Notes under the pieces: model-generated
What the model was told of the DNA's origin: nothing
Databases searched by the model: none
What the model saw: the letters and a program-made list of their open reading frames with translations, nothing else
Shown: positions 59,313-64,000 of the stretch, piece by piece
Position numbering within the stretch: position 1 is the stretch's first letter
How the letters are laid out: each line of letters begins with the position of its first letter
Source of the DNA: Thermogemmatispora sp042408965
GTDB lineage: Bacteria; Chloroflexota; Ktedonobacteria; Ktedonobacterales; Ktedonobacteraceae
Direction of reading: 5' to 3'
DNA: 64,000 bases
Assembly: GCA_042408965.1 (NCBI GenBank)
Contig: JBHOQN010000072.1
Coordinates: 1 to 64,000, forward strand
Position numbers and translations under genes: made by a program

Positions 59313-60593
59313 GTGGCAAACTCGAAGAACATTCGTACAACTTACCGCTGCTCTTTTTGCGGCAAGAGTCAGGATCAGGTACAGCGCCTCATCGCGGGTC
59401 CGGCGGGAGTTTACATCTGCGATGAGTGCATCGACCTCTGCAGAGAGATCATCGAGGAGGAGCAGGCGACCTTCAGCAAGCCGCGTCTTCAGACGGGGAA
59501 GATCCCCGCTCCCAAGAAGATCTACGAGCAGTTGAGTCAGTACGTGATCGGTCAGGAGCGAGCCAAGAAGACGCTGGCGGTGGCGGTCTATAACCACTAC
59601 AAGCGCATCAGCGTGGGCATGCAGATCGAGGATGTCGAGCTGGGCAAGAGCAATATCCTGCTCATCGGCCCAACTGGTTGTGGCAAGACGCTGCTTGCGC
59701 AGACGCTGGCCAAGATCCTCGATGTGCCCTTCTGCATCGCCGATGCGACCGCACTGACGGAGGCCGGCTATGTTGGCGAGGATGTCGAGAACATTCTGCT
59801 ACGTCTGATTCAGACCGCTGACTTCGATGTGACGCGCGCCGAGCGGGGCATCGTCTACATTGATGAAATCGACAAGATCGCCCGGAAGTCTGACAATCCC
59901 TCGATCACACGCGACGTCTCTGGCGAAGGTGTTCAGCAGGCCCTCCTGAAGATCATCGAGGGCACGGTCGCCAATGTTCCACCTCAGGGTGGGCGCAAGC
60001 ACCCTCATCAGGACTTTATTCAGATCAATACGTCGAACATTCTCTTCATCTGCGGCGGGGCTTTTGAGGGCCTCGAGAAGATCGTCGAGCAGCGCCTGGG
60101 CAGCAATCGGACTATCGGCTTCAAGAAGGCCGCCAATGACGCCGAGAAGCGCGCCGACGAGCCAGTGCTCTCCCAGGTGATCCCCGACGATCTCCTGAAG
60201 TACGGGCTGATCCCCGAATTCGTGGGACGCCTCCCCGTGGTGGTCGCGCTGGATAGCCTGGATAAAGAGGCCCTGATCCGCATCCTGACGGAGCCCAGGA
60301 ACGCTATCATCAAGCAGTATCAGAAGATCCTGCAGCTCGATCGCGTGGAGCTGGTCTTCACTCCCGACGCGCTCGAAGCCGCTGCCGAGTGTGCGCTCAA
60401 GCAGAAAACCGGGGCGCGGGGTCTACGCAGCATCATTGAGGATGTGCTCCTTGATGTCATGTATGAGATCCCCTCGCGCGCCGACGTCAAGAAGGTCATT
60501 ATCAACGGCGAGGTGATCACACAACGACACAAACCTTTACTGGTCACACGCAGCGAGCGCACCGCGGCATATTCTGAGGATGAGTCTGCATAA
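59313..60593 (+). CDS. clpX: ATP-dependent unfoldase ClpX (426 aa)
   Basis: The unfoldase that feeds ClpP. The N-terminal zinc domain is CSFCGKSQDQVQRLIAGP-VYICDECIDLC (11-40). Walker A is LIGPTGCGKTLLAQ (about 115-128) and Walker B VYIDEIDKIARKSD. The pore loop GYVGEDVEN and the IGF loop (RTIGFKKAAND), which docks on ClpP, are kept. The C-terminal sensor-2 region is GARGLRSIIEDVLLDVMYEIPS. No clpP gene lies in the window. The stop codon is in the loop of a terminator. Confidence 0.97.
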   Translation: MANSKNIRTTYRCSFCGKSQDQVQRLIAGPAGVYICDECIDLCREIIEEEQATFSKPRLQTGKIPAPKKIYEQLSQYVIGQERAKKTLAVAVYNHYKRISVGMQIEDVELGKSNILLIGPTGCGKTLLAQTLAKILDVPFCIADATALTEAGYVGEDVENILLRLIQTADFDVTRAERGIVYIDEIDKIARKSDNPSITRDVSGEGVQQALLKIIEGTVANVPPQGGRKHPHQDFIQINTSNILFICGGAFEGLEKIVEQRLGSNRTIGFKKAANDAEKRADEPVLSQVIPDDLLKYGLIPEFVGRLPVVVALDSLDKEALIRILTEPRNAIIKQYQKILQLDRVELVFTPDALEAAAECALKQKTGARGLRSIIEDVLLDVMYEIPSRADVKKVIINGEVITQRHKPLLVTRSERTAAYSEDESA

Positions 60594-60612
60594 CGCAGAC
60601 TCATCTGTTTTT
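60579..60612 (+). terminator. Intrinsic terminator overlapping the clpX stop codon
   Basis: A perfect 11-bp stem (GATGAGTCTGC) with a 5-nt loop (ATAAC) that contains the TAA stop, followed by T5. The left arm is the last codons of clpX. Confidence 0.85.
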
Positions 60613-60665
60613 CTCCAGCTCTGGCTGGCAGCAGACAGCAAGGAATACACAGACAGGCGGAACTC

Positions 60666-63293
60666 ATGAGTGAGCAGGAACGCCCACCGGTAGCCCCGGA
60701 GGCCGTAGAGGTCTATCCGCTCGTGGCGTTAAAAAATATGGTTGTCTTTCCGCGCACGCGGATGACGCTGGCGATTGCGCGTGAGAAATCGGTGCGCGCG
60801 ATCGAGGAGGCGCTGATGCGCCCCGATCGCGCGCTGATCACAGCGGCCCAGCGCGACTCCGACATCGAGGATCCTCAGCCAGCAGATATCTATACTCATG
60901 GCGCACTGGTCGAAATTACGACGCTCCATCGCCAGCCGGACGGTAGCATGCAGGTGCTCCTCAGCGGGCTTCGCCGCGTGCGTATTCTCGAGTTTCACGA
61001 TCTTGAGCCGTTCATGCGCGTCAGTGTGGAGATGCCCCTTGAGCCGCAGGCTCAAGGCCCCCAGGCCGATGCTCTGGTGCGCCATGCTACCAATCTCTTT
61101 GAGCATTACGCCCAGCTCAATCGGCGCTTCTCGGTTGAGGACATCAACTCCATCGTGGCGCTCAAGTCGGCGGCGCGCCTGGCTGATATGCTGGCCGCTC
61201 ACCTGGTGAGCGATGTGGTGCAGCAGCAGGACCTGCTGGAGACCCTCGATCCGCTGGAGCGCCTCGAAAAGGTCTGTGTCTTCATCGGCAATGAGATCGA
61301 GATCCTCGAGCTGGAGTCGATCATTCGCAGCCGGGTGCGCTCCCAGGTCGACCGTACGCAGAAGGAGTTCTACCTGCGCGAGCAACTGCGTGCCATCCAG
61401 GAGGAGCTGGGCATGGAGACCCCCTCGGAGGCCGATGAGCTGCGCGAACGGCTGAAGGAGAAGATGCTGCCACCGGAGGCCGCGGCCAGAGTGCGCAAGG
61501 AGATCGATCGCCTGGAGCACATGCCGCCGCAATCGGCGGAGATCGCTGTCCTGCGCTCCTACATCGATTGGATGCTGGCCCTCCCCTGGAGCGAGCGCAC
61601 GGTGGACAGCTTTGATCTTGAGCGCACGCGCCAGATTCTGGATGAGGACCACTACGGGCTGGAGGGGATCAAGGAGCGTATCATCGAGTTCCTGGCGGTG
61701 CGCCAGCTCCGCCTGCAGCGGGCCAGCGAGCAGGGGCTGCCTCAGCGCGGCAGCCAGGGTCAGATTCTCTGTTTCATCGGCCCGCCCGGTGTGGGCAAGA
61801 CCTCGCTGGGGCAGTCGATCGCGCGCGCCCTGGGGCGCAAGTTTGTGCGCATTGCTCTAGGCGGGGTCCATGACGAGGCCGAGATCCGCGGTCATCGTCG
61901 CACCTACGTGGGGGCCTTGCCCGGCCGCATCATCCAGTCGATGCGCTCCGCCGGTGTGCGCAACCCGGTCTTCCTGCTCGATGAGATCGATAAGCTCTCG
62001 GCGGAGTACCGCGGTGATCCTGCTGCCGCTCTGCTTGAGGTGCTCGACCCTGAGCAGAACTCGCAGTTCGTTGACCACTACCTGGAGGTCCCCTATGACC
62101 TCTCAGAGGTCTTCTTTATCTGCACCGGCAACGTGAAATATCAAATACCACGCGCCCTGGCGGACCGCATGGATATCATCGATCTCCCCGGCTATATGCT
62201 GGAGGAGAAGGTAAACATCGGCATGCGGCATCTTCTGCCAAAGGTGCTGGCCGAGCATGGCCTGAAGCCGGAGCAGTTGAAGATTCCACGCACGGTCATG
62301 GAGCGCATCGTGACTGACTATACGCGCGAGGCGGGGGTACGGAGCCTGGAGCGCCAGCTGGCGATGATCTGCCGCCGGGCGGCGCGCCGCATCATTGCCC
62401 GTCCCGCGGCCCACCTGCGCCTGACAACGGCCTCGTTGGAGCAGTACCTGGGGCTGCCGCGCTACGTGGCGCCGCCACTGAATATGCATATGCAGGTGGG
62501 CGGCGCTATGGGCCTGGCGGTGACGGAGAACGGCGGCATCCTGCTGCCCGTGGAGGTGGTGACGATGACGGGCAAGGGCGAGCTGCTCATCACTGGCCAG
62601 CTCGGCGACGTGATGCGCGAATCGGCAATCGCGGCCCTCTCCTACATTCGCTCGCGCGCCACGGAGCTGAACATCGATCCAAACTTCCAGGATGTCACCG
62701 ACCTGCATATCCACCTGCCGGAAAATGCCATTCCGAAAGATGGCCCCTCCGCTGGCATTACGATCGCTACGGCCCTGATCTCCGCTCTGACCCGCCGTCC
62801 TGTGCGCGGTGACGTGGCCATGACGGGTGAAATCACGCTGCGCGGCCGCGTGCTCGGTGTGGGGGGACTGAAGGAAAAGGTGCTGGCCGCCCACCAGGCC
62901 GGCATCCACCATATTATCGTTCCCGGCGAGAATACCAAGGATCTGATGGAGATCCCCGTCCGTATTCGACAGCAGATTCAGTTCACTATTGCCGACACCA
63001 TGGACCAGGTAATCCAGGCGGCCCTGCTCGATAAGATGCTTCCTTCCACCCATCCTGAAGGGCTTGAAGAAAACCACCTCGCTGAGTCACGCCTCGTGCA
63101 CCTGGACGAGCGCGTCCCGGCTTCGCGCGGCCGCGGCCGCTCGCGCCATGCCGCTATCGAGAGCCGGAACGAGGAAGATCTGGACTCGCCCGAACACGAA
63201 GAGGATGCGCCCCTGCTGATCCACCCTCCCGACTCGCTTACCCCGGATACACCGCCCCTGGGGGCGCACGCCCAGGACCAGCCAGAGATCTGA
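60666..63293 (+). CDS. lon: ATP-dependent protease Lon (875 aa)
   Basis: A Lon-A type protease. The N-terminal substrate domain starts VYPLVALKNMVVFPRTRMTLAI. A coiled middle leads to Walker A IGPPGVGKTSLGQ (about 370-382), Walker B VFLLDEIDKLS and the protease domain with PKDGPSAGITIATAL (Ser about 691) and GGLKEKVLAAHQAG (Lys about 736). After the protease domain the protein continues for about 80 residues as a charged, acidic tail that ordinary Lon lacks. Start ATG 5 nt or so after the GCGGAA region. It is separated from clpX by a terminator. Confidence 0.96.
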   Translation: MSEQERPPVAPEAVEVYPLVALKNMVVFPRTRMTLAIAREKSVRAIEEALMRPDRALITAAQRDSDIEDPQPADIYTHGALVEITTLHRQPDGSMQVLLSGLRRVRILEFHDLEPFMRVSVEMPLEPQAQGPQADALVRHATNLFEHYAQLNRRFSVEDINSIVALKSAARLADMLAAHLVSDVVQQQDLLETLDPLERLEKVCVFIGNEIEILELESIIRSRVRSQVDRTQKEFYLREQLRAIQEELGMETPSEADELRERLKEKMLPPEAAARVRKEIDRLEHMPPQSAEIAVLRSYIDWMLALPWSERTVDSFDLERTRQILDEDHYGLEGIKERIIEFLAVRQLRLQRASEQGLPQRGSQGQILCFIGPPGVGKTSLGQSIARALGRKFVRIALGGVHDEAEIRGHRRTYVGALPGRIIQSMRSAGVRNPVFLLDEIDKLSAEYRGDPAAALLEVLDPEQNSQFVDHYLEVPYDLSEVFFICTGNVKYQIPRALADRMDIIDLPGYMLEEKVNIGMRHLLPKVLAEHGLKPEQLKIPRTVMERIVTDYTREAGVRSLERQLAMICRRAARRIIARPAAHLRLTTASLEQYLGLPRYVAPPLNMHMQVGGAMGLAVTENGGILLPVEVVTMTGKGELLITGQLGDVMRESAIAALSYIRSRATELNIDPNFQDVTDLHIHLPENAIPKDGPSAGITIATALISALTRRPVRGDVAMTGEITLRGRVLGVGGLKEKVLAAHQAGIHHIIVPGENTKDLMEIPVRIRQQIQFTIADTMDQVIQAALLDKMLPSTHPEGLEENHLAESRLVHLDERVPASRGRGRSRHAAIESRNEEDLDSPEHEEDAPLLIHPPDSLTPDTPPLGAHAQDQPEI

Positions 63294-63465
63294 GCAGCCT
63301 GTGCGCTGATGGAAAACCGGCCCTGTAGGAATGACCTCTCGATTCGTTGATATCTATTAGGAGGACCTGACCCTGGTCTGCCAGATAATGAGAAAACGGC
63401 GGTGCCTGCATGATCTACGCTGCGCAACAGGGAAGCTACTTGATCCATGCCGCCAGTCTGTCCCA

Positions 63466-63494
63466 TTTACAGTGCCAGTTGTTCAGGGTATACT
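63466..63494 (+). promoter_or_regulatory. Probable promoter of the DUF4870-like gene
   Basis: TTTACA, 17 bp, TATACT, with about 175 bp of leader before the ATG. The rest of the 380-bp gap after lon shows no gene. Confidence 0.5.
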
Positions 63495-63674
63495 GGCAGG
63501 CAGTATGCTTGCAAGCTGCAGGCCCTGGTCTGCACGCCGCGGTGTACTGTCAGCAGCGCCTCTCTATTTGCTGACGTGGACATGATCTACGTCGAGAGAT
63601 GCGACCATTGGAGACTATTGCAGACGGTTCTCTCACCACCATTCTCTGTACAGAGAGGAAAGAGGAGCACAATC

Positions 63675-64000
63675 ATGAGCTGGAATCCCACTCCCGGGCA
63701 GGACCCCAATCAGCCCAATCCGAGCCAGTACGGCGGATACACCCCACAGCCGAATCCTGGTCAGTACGGCACGCCGCCTTCTGATCCCTACAGTGGGCAG
63801 CAGGGAGCCTATCAACAGCCGGGCAGCGGCTATGGCCAGCCCCAGTATGGCCAGCCCCAGTATGGCTACCAGCAGCCCTACAGCGGCGCGGGTGCGGCCG
63901 CGGGTACACTGGGACCCACCTCAACTGGTATGGACGCCAATGTAGCAGCCGGCCTGAGCTACGTCCTGGGCTGGATCACTGGCCTGATCTTCTTCTTGAT
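63675..64000 (+). CDS. DUF4870-like membrane protein, N-terminal part (cut by window end)
   Basis: The first about 85 residues are a Pro/Gln/Gly/Tyr-rich disordered region with QYG and GQP repeats (YGQPQYGQPQYGYQQPYSG). Then MDANVAAGLSYVLGWITGLIFFL begins the first membrane helix of a DUF4870-type domain, which is usually a three-helix domain in small membrane proteins. AGAGGAG precedes the ATG. The frame is open at the right edge of the window, so the remainder is outside. Confidence 0.75.
   Translation, partial: MSWNPTPGQDPNQPNPSQYGGYTPQPNPGQYGTPPSDPYSGQQGAYQQPGSGYGQPQYGQPQYGYQQPYSGAGAAAGTLGPTSTGMDANVAAGLSYVLGWITGLIFFL

Overview
The window is a GC-rich bacterial chromosome segment. The gene content and style suggest a Ktedonobacteria-like member of the Chloroflexota (possibly Thermogemmatispora-like). 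This placement is inferred from protein style and was not tested by a search. Genes are dense and on both strands. Many short membrane proteins carry zinc ribbons, and most promoters resemble sigma-70 (TTGnnn, 17 bp, TATAAT). Two tRNA genes are present, tRNA-Phe(GAA) and tRNA-Leu(TAG), neither with an encoded CCA. No insertion sequence, CRISPR array or intact phage module was recognised.

Layout. 1-1.1 kb: a small control region with two short genes facing an XRE-type regulator. 1.2-3.7 kb: tRNA-Phe, a VOC-family gene broken by about 0.5 kb of unrelated DNA, and a FIST-domain gene. 3.7-11.9 kb: a membrane-anchored seven-bladed WD40 protein, an RND exporter, gyrB and a zinc-ribbon membrane protein. 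12-24.5 kb: a GH38 alpha-mannosidase with a striking operator/promoter, a methyltransferase, an aminotransferase, a CaiB-type CoA-transferase, a type-2 asparaginase, a degenerate protein kinase, a ROK kinase and two membrane proteins. 24.8-28.6 kb: an MFS-YkoP fusion, an MBL-fold hydrolase and HU.

28.7-34.8 kb is the most system-like region: two NnrS-like or heme-copper-like membrane proteins, two DUF2249 proteins, a cupin, a DUF59 protein, a Crp-type regulator and a macro-domain protein. Two identical 20-bp sites, each containing GTGA-N6-TCGC, sit in the two divergent intergenic regions. The regulator's recognition helix is CRP-like (R-E-V-V-G-R), so a small dedicated regulon responding to nitrogen oxide or redox state is a reasonable inference.

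34.9-54.9 kb: a lipoprotein, an SbcD/Mre11-like nuclease, an M20 amidohydrolase, YchF, FmdB, an aldehyde dehydrogenase, a frameshifted rho with an unusual repeat-bearing leader, a metallopeptidase-like protein, a DivIC/FtsB protein, a possible structured RNA ending in a strong terminator just before a C26 amidohydrolase, a NarL-type two-component pair, a probable 2-keto-3-deoxy-pentonate dehydratase with its dioxopentanoate dehydrogenase, a PIG-V-like mannosyltransferase and a methyltransferase. 55-64 kb: ppk1, tRNA-Leu, then the proteostasis run tig-clpX-lon (without clpP), and the start of a DUF4870 protein cut by the window edge.
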